The translations under genes and the position numbers were made by a program. 64,000 bases of DNA from Leidyana gryllorum EB-2025a (Eukaryota > Apicomplexa), in NCBI GenBank assembly GCA_048772705.1, contig JBLWGC010000035.1, positions 310,001-374,000 on the forward strand. Reading direction: 5' to 3'. Positions within the stretch are counted from its first letter, which is position 1; each line of letters begins with the position of its first letter. Positions 41,417 to 51,234 of the stretch are shown here, in pieces. A model generated the notes under the pieces. It saw only the letters and a program-made list of their open reading frames with translations, was not told the DNA's origin and searched no databases.

Positions 41417-42713
41417 ATGGCGAGGAAAAAGGGGTGGCGCAAAAAGTACGTCCCATTCTTCTCAATCTCAAAAGTGGACCTCTGTGCAGAATTGTGGCGG
41501 TTACGGCAGGGGAGTGGTTCGATCTTAGCGAAGAGCGCGACAAATACAAGCGGTGGTACGCAAGCGCAGACCAGAATTATTCTGACTATATGGTAAGAGA
41601 CGAGCAATAATTACAGTTTGAGATGAATGATAGGCCAAGTACCTAAAAAAATGCTCCGAGTCAGCGGAGCTGACAAAGCGCTGCGACAACTTGGAGAAGG
41701 AGTTGCAGAAAGAGAAGGAATTGAGTCAAAGAGAGCTCCGCCAGAATAAGGAGCTCAGGACTTCCTTGGTGACGATGGCCGACATTATGCAACAATGTTT
41801 TGCCACGACAGAAGGCGGTTCCCTCACCGAGGCCGCCGAGGAAGGAAGACGATTGCGGACTGCTGCGGAGATGCATTTGGCAAATCTGACGTATCAGAGA
41901 GACGCAGCTGTCAAACAACTGGCAGAACGCAAAGAAATTAATGCTGCTCTGAAGGCCATCAAACAAGAGCACGAGTTGCTGCAGCAATCGGTGATCCGCC
42001 TAGAAGAGATGACGAGGGACTCCACCGAATGTACGGCCACCATTGATCAACAAGAAGCTCAAGCGCCCCAACCCTCTGAGTCTTCCAACGGAGAATCATC
42101 TCAGAGCGAGAGCTCAGATTCAGGTACGAAAACCGCCGGGGAGCTCGCGGTAGACCTCAAAACCCACCCCAAAGCTGTAGTCATTGACACAGTCGCTGCC
42201 GAGCCGTCTCCACCGCCGGTCGACGGCGGGTCTTCCGGAGCCGTAGCCACTGACACAGCCGCTGCCAAGCCGTCTCCGCCACCACCGGTCGACGGCGGGT
42301 CTTCCGGAGCCGTAGCCACTGACACAGCCGCTGCCAAGCCGTCTCCACCACCACCGGTCGACGGCGGGTCTTCCGGAGCCGTAGCCACTGACACAGCCGC
42401 TGCCAAGCCGTCTCCACCACCACCGGTCGACGGCGGGTCTTCCGGAGCCGTAGCCACTGACACAGCCGCTGCCAAGCCGTCTCCACCACCACCGGTCGAC
42501 GGCGGGTCTTCCGGAGCCGTAGCCACTGACACAGCCGCTGCCAAGCCGTCTCCACCACCACCGGTCGACGGCGGGTCTTCCGGAGCCGTAGCCACTGACA
42601 CAGCCGCTGCCAAGCCGTCTCCACCACCACCGGTCGACGGCGGGTCTTCCGGAGCCGTAGCCACACAGGCGACAGACAGTGCTCCTAGTGCCAACAATAC
42701 TGTCAACACGTGA
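41417..42713 (+). CDS. Coiled-coil array gene C with 23-residue repeats
   Basis: Three exons, 41417-41445, 41490-41592, 41634-42713, 403 residues. N-terminus MARKKGWRKKIVAVTAGEWF leads into a charged coiled coil (ERDKYKRWYASADQNYSDYM; LEKELQKEKELSQRELRQNK) and the family core LRTSLVTMADIMQQCFATTE. From about residue 225 there is one degenerate and six near-identical 23-residue repeats (VATDTAAAKPSPPPPVDGG plus SSGA), Pro/Ala-rich and disordered. Paralogue of B and, more distantly, A. The repeat likely expands and contracts. Function unknown; a surface or scaffold spacer role is a guess. Confidence 0.7.
42180..42656 (+). repeat. 69-bp minisatellite, six copies plus one degenerate copy
   Basis: Six tandem copies of a 69 bp unit cover 42243-42656, preceded by a related 63 bp unit at 42180-42242. 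Copies are almost identical (one G/A change in the first), suggesting recent homogenisation. Because 69 is a multiple of three and the unit lacks stops, several antisense frames are also open here; these are not genes. Confidence 0.95.
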
Positions 42714-42984
42714 GCTTTCATCGATCACCGCTGTTGGTGCCGTTCGGACTGCGGTTCTGCTTCCGATGAGATGTGATCTTGACGTTGAGACAGGGTGTAC
42801 CAGACTTTTGTAGTGTCGCAAACACATGTAGAGTGATTGGGGTGGGTAAAAAGGTGAGAGTGACCGGCATAGATGATGCCACCCACAATGGCGCATAAGA
42901 GTGCCGTTTTTTGGTGAGGTGACATCCGAAAAGTTGATGAGACCGTCCGTGGAGTGATAGTTTGGGCTCATAGGTGATCGCGGT

Positions 42985-43605
42985 ATGGGGGTGGCGGCCG
43001 TGAGTGGCGTGATCGCAACAGTCTTACTGTTCATAGTCACGCTGATAGTAGCACAACAAGAGTGGCTACTTTCGGTGGAGATTGTGCAAAGATGGTGGCG
43101 GAGAAGCGGGCATTGCAGCGAAGAGTGTTTGAGGAGGAGCAGTGTAGCTGTTGAGCCGCAGGAGCAGCCGTCTCCAATCGGGCACGAGGACAATTCAGAG
43201 TTTGTGAGCACTTCACATCAAGTGCAGGAGTTGAGAGGTGAAGTACAACGGCTGACGGGAGAGAATGGTCGTCTGATGGTCGAGTTAGCGAGGGCCAAGG
43301 CTGAGATCCAAAGGTTGGAAGTCGGAGCCGCCGTTGCCAGAGAAGCCGTGAGGACTTTGAGTGTCGGACTGTCGAGATCGCAGCAGCAACTGGCTGCTGC
43401 TCAAGAAGAGGCACTGGAAGGTCGATGTTTCAAGGCCAAATGGGGTCTAACGGTTGAGAAGCTGAGCATGTTGACGGACGAGTTGGAGAATGAACGCCAA
43501 AGTACCCATCTTACTAAAGGAACTGGGCGATATTTGTTTGAAGCCTGTCATAAAGCGCTGTTCGGAGACGCGTTTGATATCGGAGTGGACACTTTGAGAT
43601 TTTAA
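42985..43605 (+). CDS. Membrane-anchored coiled-coil protein (array gene D)
   Basis: Single exon, 206 residues from ATG 42985. One N-terminal hydrophobic helix (VSGVIATVLLFIVTLIVA) serves as signal anchor. A long coiled coil follows at about 85-185 (VQELRGEVQRLTGENGRLMV, ARAKAEIQRLEVGAAVAREA, LSRSQQQLAAAQEEALEGR). It ends the coiled-coil array and differs from A-C by having a membrane anchor and no Pro-rich tail, so common ancestry is uncertain. Function unknown. Confidence 0.62.
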   Translation: MGVAAVSGVIATVLLFIVTLIVAQQEWLLSVEIVQRWWRRSGHCSEECLRRSSVAVEPQEQPSPIGHEDNSEFVSTSHQVQELRGEVQRLTGENGRLMVELARAKAEIQRLEVGAAVAREAVRTLSVGLSRSQQQLAAAQEEALEGRCFKAKWGLTVEKLSMLTDELENERQSTHLTKGTGRYLFEACHKALFGDAFDIGVDTLRF

Positions 43606-43688
43606 GTGGGAATGGAGCCTTTCATTTTGGCACGGGGAGAAGGTGAAAGTGTTTAACAAATTCAAGTTGCAAAAAAATCTTGACATGG

Positions 43689-45404
43689 ATGGTAGTGCTT
43701 AGAGGGTTCAGACATGAACGTCGTGGCCGCCACAGTGGGCTGAACCTATTGGTTATAGGGGCTGTGGCCCAGAATATGGCGTTTCCTGGCGAGGACGAGG
43801 AGCGGAATGGTGATGCACCGGGAAACGGCGAGGGTGGATATCAAGCTGGCGTCCCGAAGCCGTTGAGCCTCGATGTCGCTGGGCAGCTCCGAGGGCATTT
43901 CAAATTCCGATTCTTCAATAAGCTGAACAATACCATTCGCCGAGATGCGCTGCGGCGATATATAGACACTTGTCTGTTTGGGCTGGACGTATTAGACCAA
44001 GTGGAGGAGGATGTGGGACGTCAAATTGACAGCACCGCCGGGAGTCTCACTCGTCAGACTGGTGAGGATTGGCGCAAGTTATGTTGGCTGACCAAATGGT
44101 TAGAAAAAACCAAGTTGCGTCAATATCTCTCCTTAAGTGGAGCGATCTCCATACCTCGCACTCTAAGGCGTCGCAGATCATTGGGCAAATTGCTGGCCTC
44201 CCTGAGAGAGGATAACGCAGCGGCTCCTGTGCCCCATTCCAGCAGAGCTCCTTGGATGCCTACCACCAGCAGAACCTACAAGGGCTATGGGCCAGCGAGT
44301 GGCCAGATTCAGCCCTTTCCGCATTCTCCAGAGACCGCATTCAAATTATTGGTGGAAGATACCTTGAAGCATTTCTCAGATGTCGAAAAGCCCAAGAAGC
44401 AGAAACTACGAGAGAAATATCTCAGCCATATCGAAAAGCTCATTGACAGCCTCGACAAAATGTCGACTATCCAAGAAGAACGGAGTGCTTGGCTGGACGC
44501 AGATGACGATAAAGAAAAGGGCTCTCCCGCACTTACGGTTCCGATGCACACCATCAATCATCTCCTCCCCAAAGAGCGCGGAAACCAGTATCCCGCATGG
44601 CTCACGTCTCGGTACGACCCTTTGGTCGCCGGATCCTCAGGAGCCACGCTGATGAGTTGGACAAGTTTACCACTTGTAGCCGACAGACAATGGGTCACAG
44701 AGGTCCTGAACAACAGAGATTACCAATTAACTGAGCTTCTCGACTTGGAATTAGCCGCTCTCTTGGTGGGCGTGGTTTGGACCAGTCGTCTGGAAATGTT
44801 CACCGATCCAACACCGTATCTCGAAGCCTTGATACTCAAGGGCACCAGAACGGCGTGGCGGTGTACACCGAGTCAATGGTACTTCTTCTGTGATGTTCAC
44901 ACCACCGCCTTGGCTGAAGCGTTCCGAGACAAACCCATACTCAAACAAGCGCTGACGCAGCACATACCCGTTACCCTGCTGGGCGCAAAGCCCGACGCTC
45001 TTGACCACGCATCTCATAAGGGATGGATGCAGCAACGCGAATACTCCTGGCATATGCCCTATGCATCGGATTTCTATTTCACACGGAAAGCGCGTGCCGA
45101 CAGACCCAATCATGCCCACTTGCCGAATCTTTGGAAGACACGGGTCGAGGCGTACCGCCACTATCGAGACACGCTGCCTCCCAATGAGACGCCATTAACT
45201 TTGGATCAATTCGGCCGAGAAGTCTTTGCCAACACACGGTTCTCCCAAAACTTTGTTCGACCGAGCATACAAGCATTCCTAAGGTCACAGGCGGACGGAT
45301 CCGATAGCGCAGTCACCGACATGTTGGACAATGAGAGCGATCTCAGCACCACCGCTTCCTCAGTCCACGAATCATCCCAAGAATCACATCCATCGGTATG
45401 CTAG
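43689..45404 (+). CDS. Orphan 571-residue protein
   Basis: Single exon, 571 residues from ATG 43689; another in-frame ATG at 43776 (MAFPGEDEERNG) is an equally likely start. Not recognised. Blocks include a helical, basic part (FRFFNKLNNTIRRDALRRYI), LVEDTLKHFSDVEKPKKQKL, and a more ordered C-terminal half rich in Trp and aromatic residues (CTPSQWYFFCDVHTTALAEA, WMQQREYSWHMPYASDFYF). It ends in a Ser/Asp-rich tail. No membrane span. Intronless like the orphan genes at 37088 and 51235, but no sequence similarity between them was apparent by eye. Confidence 0.6.
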   Translation: MVVLRGFRHERRGRHSGLNLLVIGAVAQNMAFPGEDEERNGDAPGNGEGGYQAGVPKPLSLDVAGQLRGHFKFRFFNKLNNTIRRDALRRYIDTCLFGLDVLDQVEEDVGRQIDSTAGSLTRQTGEDWRKLCWLTKWLEKTKLRQYLSLSGAISIPRTLRRRRSLGKLLASLREDNAAAPVPHSSRAPWMPTTSRTYKGYGPASGQIQPFPHSPETAFKLLVEDTLKHFSDVEKPKKQKLREKYLSHIEKLIDSLDKMSTIQEERSAWLDADDDKEKGSPALTVPMHTINHLLPKERGNQYPAWLTSRYDPLVAGSSGATLMSWTSLPLVADRQWVTEVLNNRDYQLTELLDLELAALLVGVVWTSRLEMFTDPTPYLEALILKGTRTAWRCTPSQWYFFCDVHTTALAEAFRDKPILKQALTQHIPVTLLGAKPDALDHASHKGWMQQREYSWHMPYASDFYFTRKARADRPNHAHLPNLWKTRVEAYRHYRDTLPPNETPLTLDQFGREVFANTRFSQNFVRPSIQAFLRSQADGSDSAVTDMLDNESDLSTTASSVHESSQESHPSVC

Positions 45405-45534
45405 TCGTTTCGTTGGCTCACACATAGGTCGATAGAGCTCCAAATCAAAAAGCAAAAACTATTCATGCAGTGATGTTCACTCATATATATATAGACATAT
45501 ATAGACAGTGGGTCTCTAACATGTACGCTCACAT

Positions 45535-47048
45535 CTAAAGACTTTTCTTTTCCGTAATGTCGGTAACGGTCATTCTTATGGACGTTCGCTCCAGCCGCTC
45601 CAAGTATTTCATGCCCAGCGCCGCACTCGGAGACAACCATCCAAATCGGTCCGTGCAGTCATTCGGCTGCAATCAGATATGGCATGGCAACGAAATCGTG
45701 ACAACGAAATCGTGGCAACGAAATCGTGACACACCCACACACGCACGCACACACACAAGAACAGGCCGTTGTCAGTCATTCAAGCCCCGCAGGGGGCGGG
45801 AGACGGCTGTTCGCAATAACATGGAACCGAACTTACCTCCACACTCAGCATTTTAGCTGCCTCCGAGACAAATATAGCAGCAGCTTGGTACGCTTCACCG
45901 CCGTCCAATCTCCCTATAAGACAACAAGGAGTTTTGATGAGGGAACGTTGTGGAACGGACTCACAGTTGACGTTCACCACTTTCTCCACCAGCGGGTTGG
46001 CTCCCTCGTGTGAAGGAACAGCATCGATGTGTGCTACCATGTCGGACTCCATAAAAGCGGTTTGGGGATCGATAGCAGGACCTTCGCCTTGAGTGGGCAG
46101 CCATTTCCAAGTGAATGGCAGCTGTGCCAGACAAATAAGCAAGAAGAACTGAATCCAGATCAGCAGGCTATACAGATAAGCAATGGCCGTGTATCTGTGC
46201 TTTTCGCCCCCTCTGTAGACAAGATTGCGACCCCAGGCATGATCTTGCAGCTGGTTGCTCCAATGAATATATTTGCTCATCAAGCTGGACATGACGAACG
46301 GGACACAATAGTACCCCTTATCATACACTCGGGCGGGGAACAGTTGATATCGATTCATCCCCACAGCCAGGGTTGTGGTTTTGGCATCGGGTTCTTCACC
46401 GGGGCACATGGCGTACGGATTGACGTAGTACGGGACGATGTTCCGTAGCCCCTTGGATCGCACCATATGCAGTCCAGAGTGTGCAGTGCCGCCACTGACA
46501 AATGGTGTGGATTGCTCGAAGGCATGGACAACCTCGCGCGGGTAGGGTTGGTAAACGGCGCGAATGTTTGGGTCTGATAGATAACGTTGGAGCTGTAGCA
46601 TCATGATATCGTTGGGGACAAAGTCGAAGCCGCACGATGTGATCATCTTTAGTTTGCGTTTGGAAGCCTCCTGGTTATACTTCTGTGCCATTTTAAGGCT
46701 CCAAGGAAGTTCGGCCGTAATGTCAACATAATGAGTATCCGCTGCCAGGCAGGCCGCAACAATGGATTCCCCACTCAAGGTATAGGGACCGGCGAGCGCA
46801 ACTAGAACCCTGGTCTGCTCGCACATCTGACGTATTGAGGCCTCATCCTCCAAGTTAGCAACCACATATGGGATTTCAACGGAGTATTTCATACGCAGAG
46901 TAGCCACCAATGCCTCAAGTTTGCTGACATTGCGACCTGCAACTGCCCATCTAACTTCCTCCTTGTTGTTCTGCGCCAAGTATTCGCAAGTCAAGCGACC
47001 AGTGTAACCAGTCGCGCCCCACACTGTGATGTCGACTTTCGCCGCCAT
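45535..47048 (-). CDS. Saccharopine-dehydrogenase-like oxidoreductase (SCCPDH type)
   Basis: Three exons, 47048-45965, 45913-45837, 45666-45535, 430 residues. N-terminal Rossmann motif WGATGYTGRL (residues about 9-18), then AGRNVSKLEALV, VALAGPYTLSGE, ADTHYVDITAELPW and ITSCGFDFVPND, all hallmarks of the SCCPDH/trans-acting enoyl reductase group. A hydrophobic span (YSLLIWIQFFLLICLAQLPF) near residue 290 is usual in the eukaryotic family. The last exon supplies the conserved end GWLSPSAALGMKYLERL. Family members bind NAD(P) and sit on lipid droplets or mitochondria; the substrate is not settled. The 51 bp intron is in frame and may be retained; the 170 bp intron is the longest here and holds repeats. 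Confidence 0.85.
45667..45836 (-). repeat. Simple repeats inside an intron
   Basis: The 170 bp last intron of the SCCPDH-like gene carries three copies of CAACGAAATCGTG with A/G spacer variation (about 45688-45731) followed by a CA-rich stretch (ACACACCCACACACGCACGC, about 45729-45756), as read on the plus strand. It is nearly four times longer than the typical intron of the window, which fits repeat growth. Confidence 0.75.
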
Positions 47049-47108
47049 TTGATGATGAAATTAATATGTCTAAATGTGTTGAAGGAGCGACACTGTCTCC
47101 CCACTCTT

Positions 47109-49337
47109 CTAGCTGTCAGGTTGTAAACGAAGTTTAAGTCCTTCCATTCTCTCACACAAACTTGGGGTCTTCCAATGCACGTAGACACACAGACTCACCA
47201 GCAGCACTGACGTCCACACAGCATGTTGGCCGAAACCGGAGTCGCAAATCCTCAATGCTGTATTCTCGTCCAAACAAGCAGCCTGGTTTGTCTTGAATGT
47301 CCAAGCAATGGCACCCATCACCAAGCATACCAAGGTGATGCACGACAACAGGAGCGTCGCTCCTCCCAAAAGTGATGCACAGAAAAACACACTGCGTGGA
47401 TGATCTGCAGGACGGAAACCCACACATCGTTGAGCTTGACGTAATGGCTTCCACCACATCCAGTCGCTGACTCGTGTCCGACCAGCCACTGGCGCTTCCA
47501 CTTGATCACCGAGCATACACACGCTACGTCCATTACCCGCACTCCTCGAACGGAACATCCCCGGACAACATCCTTCAGCTGACGCCTCACCAGAAGCATC
47601 TCGACTTCTCCCGATCCGACTGCGGATGCGACGCGCAGTGCTTCTCAGTCCTCTCAGATGAAAATTGTTCCCTCGACGGTTCGCAGCACTACCACCATGC
47701 CTCGCCGTCAGGTCAATCAGTGCCCAACTTGGATCTCGTCCCACTCGCTGATGGCCATTGCCTGAAGTAGAAGGAGGAACTGTGACCTGTACCACAGGAC
47801 TCAGGAATGCCGGAGACGCTTCTCCTTGCATCTCCGAGCCTCCGTCCATTATTGGCCGCTTCGTAGCGATGGCCAACACTGTTTGAGCCTGACTTGAACG
47901 TGTGTGCGAACACAAATGGAGACACATTATGCTCCACTCTGCAACAATCAAACACAAAGACAAGGCAAGCATGGCTGCTGTCATCCTTCCAGCACTCCTG
48001 TGGGGACACAACACATAGGCAGATCACAGATGGATCACTCACTGGAATAACTTAAGTTGACCACAGTCCACATCTCTGAAACTGGGGCCATACAATAGAT
48101 GGTAGAGGGCCAATCGTCGCATACGCGGAGGAGAATTCTCCAAGGCCTGTGCCAAAGTCTGGGTTCCAAGCAACTGCCGCGCCGCTTGTGCTTGAAGTTC
48201 GCCATCGCAGAACGTATCTGTACTTGCTGGGGTCATGGAGCGAGCAATAGAGGAGTAGGACACTGGTAGCTCCCGAACCGATGCGGCAGCTGCGGGCAGC
48301 TGGTTGGTCTGAGTTTCTGTGAGCCTACTGACGCCGGTGAGACTCAAGACTGTCCTGCTGCGTACTCCTGGATCCAGGGCATAGGAGATCTCGACGTGTC
48401 GCCAATCCTCAGCGAGCAGTGCTGCGAAAAGGGTCCATATCAGGAGGGGATAGAGAATGAAAACCCGAGCTGCGATCGTGATCTGCAGGGGATGAACTCT
48501 CGCAAGCACTGGTGCCAGTAGCTGATTGCGCAAAGAGCGGGGTGCTTCTGTGGGGGAACTTTTCCATAGATTTCGAAAGTTCAAAGTATTCTTCCATCTG
48601 GCTGCAGGGGGCTCAGGACCTACCATCGAGGTGACTGCTCGCGCTTGAGGGGGAGAGGGATCGAGGAACGGAGGAGATTGCAGTACTTGTATGATGCCCG
48701 GAGACGACGCGGTTGGTGCCTGGGTCGGTTGGGATGCAAAGTTTGGACTTTGCATATCCCCTGCATAGGATCCGATTTGAGTGGGCGGGCATTCTTTCAG
48801 AGCGGAAGTGTCCAATCTGGGAGGTGAAGGGATGCTGGGTCGAGTGGGGACCACCTGATGACCGTCCTCGAAAGGGTTAAGAGGGAGTCGGGCTCCTCTG
48901 GTGGAGAGACACGCAGGATCTTCCAAACGACCGGCTTCCAAGGCGTCCTGAAGGAGCATAGTGCCCAAGTTGGCGCCTCGGTAGGCGAGGCTGGTCTGAT
49001 CGCCGAAGTGACTTTCGGATGAAGAGAAGGATTCAGGCTCATTGGACTTGTTGAAACTTGGGGGAGGGCATGGCAGTGGAGAAACGGTCACGCGACAATC
49101 GTCGTCTGAACGTTCATAGGGGCTGAACACACGAGGTTCATAGACTGCTGCGCCTTCTGGTATCACACTCGGTGGTGAAAAGGGTGCCGGTTGGGGGAAG
49201 TTATTCGGATCAGCAGTAGGAGTTTGCAGTTCGATCTCTGTCCATCCATGATTTCTGCGTGGAATGGCTCCCTCGGGAAGCGTGACGGGGCCTGCAGCTT
49301 TCTCGTCAGCATTAAGCGAGTTTCCTTCGTCACCCAT
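47109..49337 (-). CDS. Four-span membrane protein with long disordered N-terminus
   Basis: Two exons, 49337-48043 and 47997-47109 (45 bp phase-2 intron), 727 residues. Residues 1-265 are Pro/Ser-rich and disordered. Hydrophobic helices: ITIAARVFILYPLLIWTLFA (about 290), MTAAMLALSLCLIVAEWSIM (about 440), the block LLGGATLLLSCITLVCLVMG (about 650), and VWTSVLLVSLCVYVHW near the C-terminus. Not recognised. The loop between helices 2 and 3 is long and basic with RRIRSRIGRSRD. The final part ends a few residues after the last helix. Function unknown. Confidence 0.62.
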
Positions 49338-49540
49338 GGCGCCTGGATAACTGTGTTTGGCTCACAGAACAAACATGATGGTCATTAAGCAGGCGTCAGC
49401 CGGGCGGCTGGCTGACTGACTCTTGACTGTTCAACCTGGTCTGTTCATTGGCAACAATATATAAACCGGTTCATCCAGCATCACATGTGAGGCCCCCGTG
49501 ACAAAATAGTCGCTCTAAGTGCGGGCGATTAGTCTTATGG

Positions 49541-50312
49541 TCACTGGCTTGCTGAGGGTCGAGGAGATCCAGACACTCCATCAGCCGCCCTCTCCGGCTG
49601 AGCCACATCTCGAGTTCGCCCTTGATGTTGTGGATTGGGAGCAGTCAGCGTACGGGCGTCTGACGCTCCAGGAGGCTGTGCACCGCTCTGTCCATATTGA
49701 GGTGACGGAAGATTAGGAGCGTGTGGGAGCGGGGGGTTGTGAGCAGGATATTGTTGATGAGGCTGCGGTGGTTGTTGGTAGTGTGGTGATGGTGGTGGAT
49801 TCTGTTGGTAAGGTGTCACTGGATGTGGCTGTTGGTATGCCGTAGATTGATAATTATAGTGGGGTGGCTGTTGATATGATGGCGGAGGACAACCCTGACC
49901 ATAAGTTGCAGGTGCTTGCGGGTAAGGCGATTGCGGGTAAGACGATTGCGGGTAAGCCGATTGCTGTCCAGGCTGTGATTGAGGTCCAATTTGCAAGTTA
50001 GTGGTCAATGGTCGAGCCGATTGCACAACAATCGTCTGCCCGCTCGCCGGCGGGGGTGCCGCCGGAAGTGGCGGCACTCTTTGCCCACCAGCCGCCCTCT
50101 TGCGGTCTTCACGCTTGGACCTCCTCATCGCGCACTCAACACAGAGACAACAGAGACAACAGATACACAAAGATACGATACTGACCACATGCGTTAGGTT
50201 CTGGGATGGACGATGTGCTGACTCACATAAGCACAAATATCGACCTGATCGCTCGCCACAGCTCGTCGCTGTATACCGGGTGCGGCTCGTGGGGGTGGTG
50301 TTTCGAACTCAT
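49541..50312 (-). CDS. P1: single-span membrane protein with Cys cluster and P/Q/Y-rich tail
   Basis: Two exons, 50312-50227 and 50180-49541 (46 bp intron, phase 2), 241 residues. The start at 50312 (MSSKHHPHEPHPVYSDELW) is preferred by analogy with P2-P4; an in-frame ATG at 50441 would add 43 residues. A membrane helix, IRSIFVLIIVSLCICCLCCL, runs straight into CVECAMRRSKRED, a Cys cluster suited to palmitoylation beside basic residues. The tail is over 50 percent Pro, Gln and Tyr with many PxY-type motifs (YPQSSYPQSPYPQAPATYG), which can bind WW or SH3 domains. The intron falls inside the helix. Function unknown. Confidence 0.62.
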
Positions 50313-51234
50313 TTTCCGAAATTCCGATGGTGCTTGGCTCGTGGGGCGACTTCTGCGTGTGACCGTCAGTGGCGAAAATGGTGCCGCTAGTGTGGGGCCC
50401 TCCGGATCAGCAGTGGAGTTGGCACTTCGATCATTATCCATCCAAGATTTGTGTGACCGGGCCAGCGGCTCTGTTGTTCAGCATCGACCGACCGACCGAC
50501 CGACGTGCCGCTGAGTGATCGTCCAGTATGGGCACGATCTCTTCATTAGGAACAACGATTGAGTCCGTCCCATAGCACGTATAGGGTCAGGAGTTAGAAA
50601 GTGGGGACCCTGGGTGACTCCAGTAGTCTTATCACTACTGTGGGGTAAGATGCTGTCGTATACTTGGTAAGGTAGCGATTGCTGTGATTAGGGGGGGAAG
50701 TAGCTGTAGTTGTGGCAGAGTGACGCTCTCCGCGCACACGACTAGGGTGGGGCTCAAGTTTGAATCCAATCCAGGTGGTACACGTCGCGCTGGTCACGGG
50801 ACTCAATAATTATCAAATGGAAAGGACCACGGCACGATACTATGTGCTAAGGGCAATGGGTCAACGCTTGCGAGCATCGTGTGATTATTAGCTTTTTTGA
50901 TGTCATACGCTCCCGTCAAGCCATCACGGTCATGTTGAACTCTCTGAGCGGTGCCACCTCAACTATCTGTCTTCCAGCCGCTCCGTGGCCCTGTTTTGTT
51001 GTGCTGCTGTGAGGTATGAATTGGGTACATGCAGCTGATCTCGAGGCGGTGCAGACGTGATACACTGTTTCCATTGGCGCCTGACAGTTGTGTCTCGGTT
51101 CTGAAGCTGTCCACACATGGAGACACTGGTCAACAAAGACTACTGGAGTGCAATTCGGCCCCGTGAAATGAGTGACTGTGCCTTGAAGTGATCGATGAAC
51201 GATTTTTTGACGTAACTTTCTTTCTTTCGCCACC
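50313..51234. other. Long spacer, about 920 bp
   Basis: Lies between P1 and the orphan gene at 51235 (the two are divergent). If P1 starts at 50441 the gap is about 790 bp. It contains a short CGAC tandem (about 50484-50503). Reading frames on both strands were examined and none looks like protein or joins by sensible splices. Longest gap in this half of the window. Confidence 0.45.

Noticed and set aside
42101-43211. Long antisense open frames (up to 363 residues) across and beside the minisatellite
   Set aside because: The 69 bp unit is a multiple of three without stops in several frames, so open frames arise automatically; the sense gene has the paralogous coiled-coil core and good splices.
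49440-49480. ATATATAAACC as a core promoter for a plus-strand gene
   Set aside because: It lies upstream of the minus-strand gene at 49337 and might serve it, but the match is short and no other gene here has one, so it was not annotated.
50206-50514. 102-residue plus-strand frame antisense to P1 exon 1
   Set aside because: Composition is passable, but the minus strand shows the membrane helix, splice sites and architecture shared with P2-P4.
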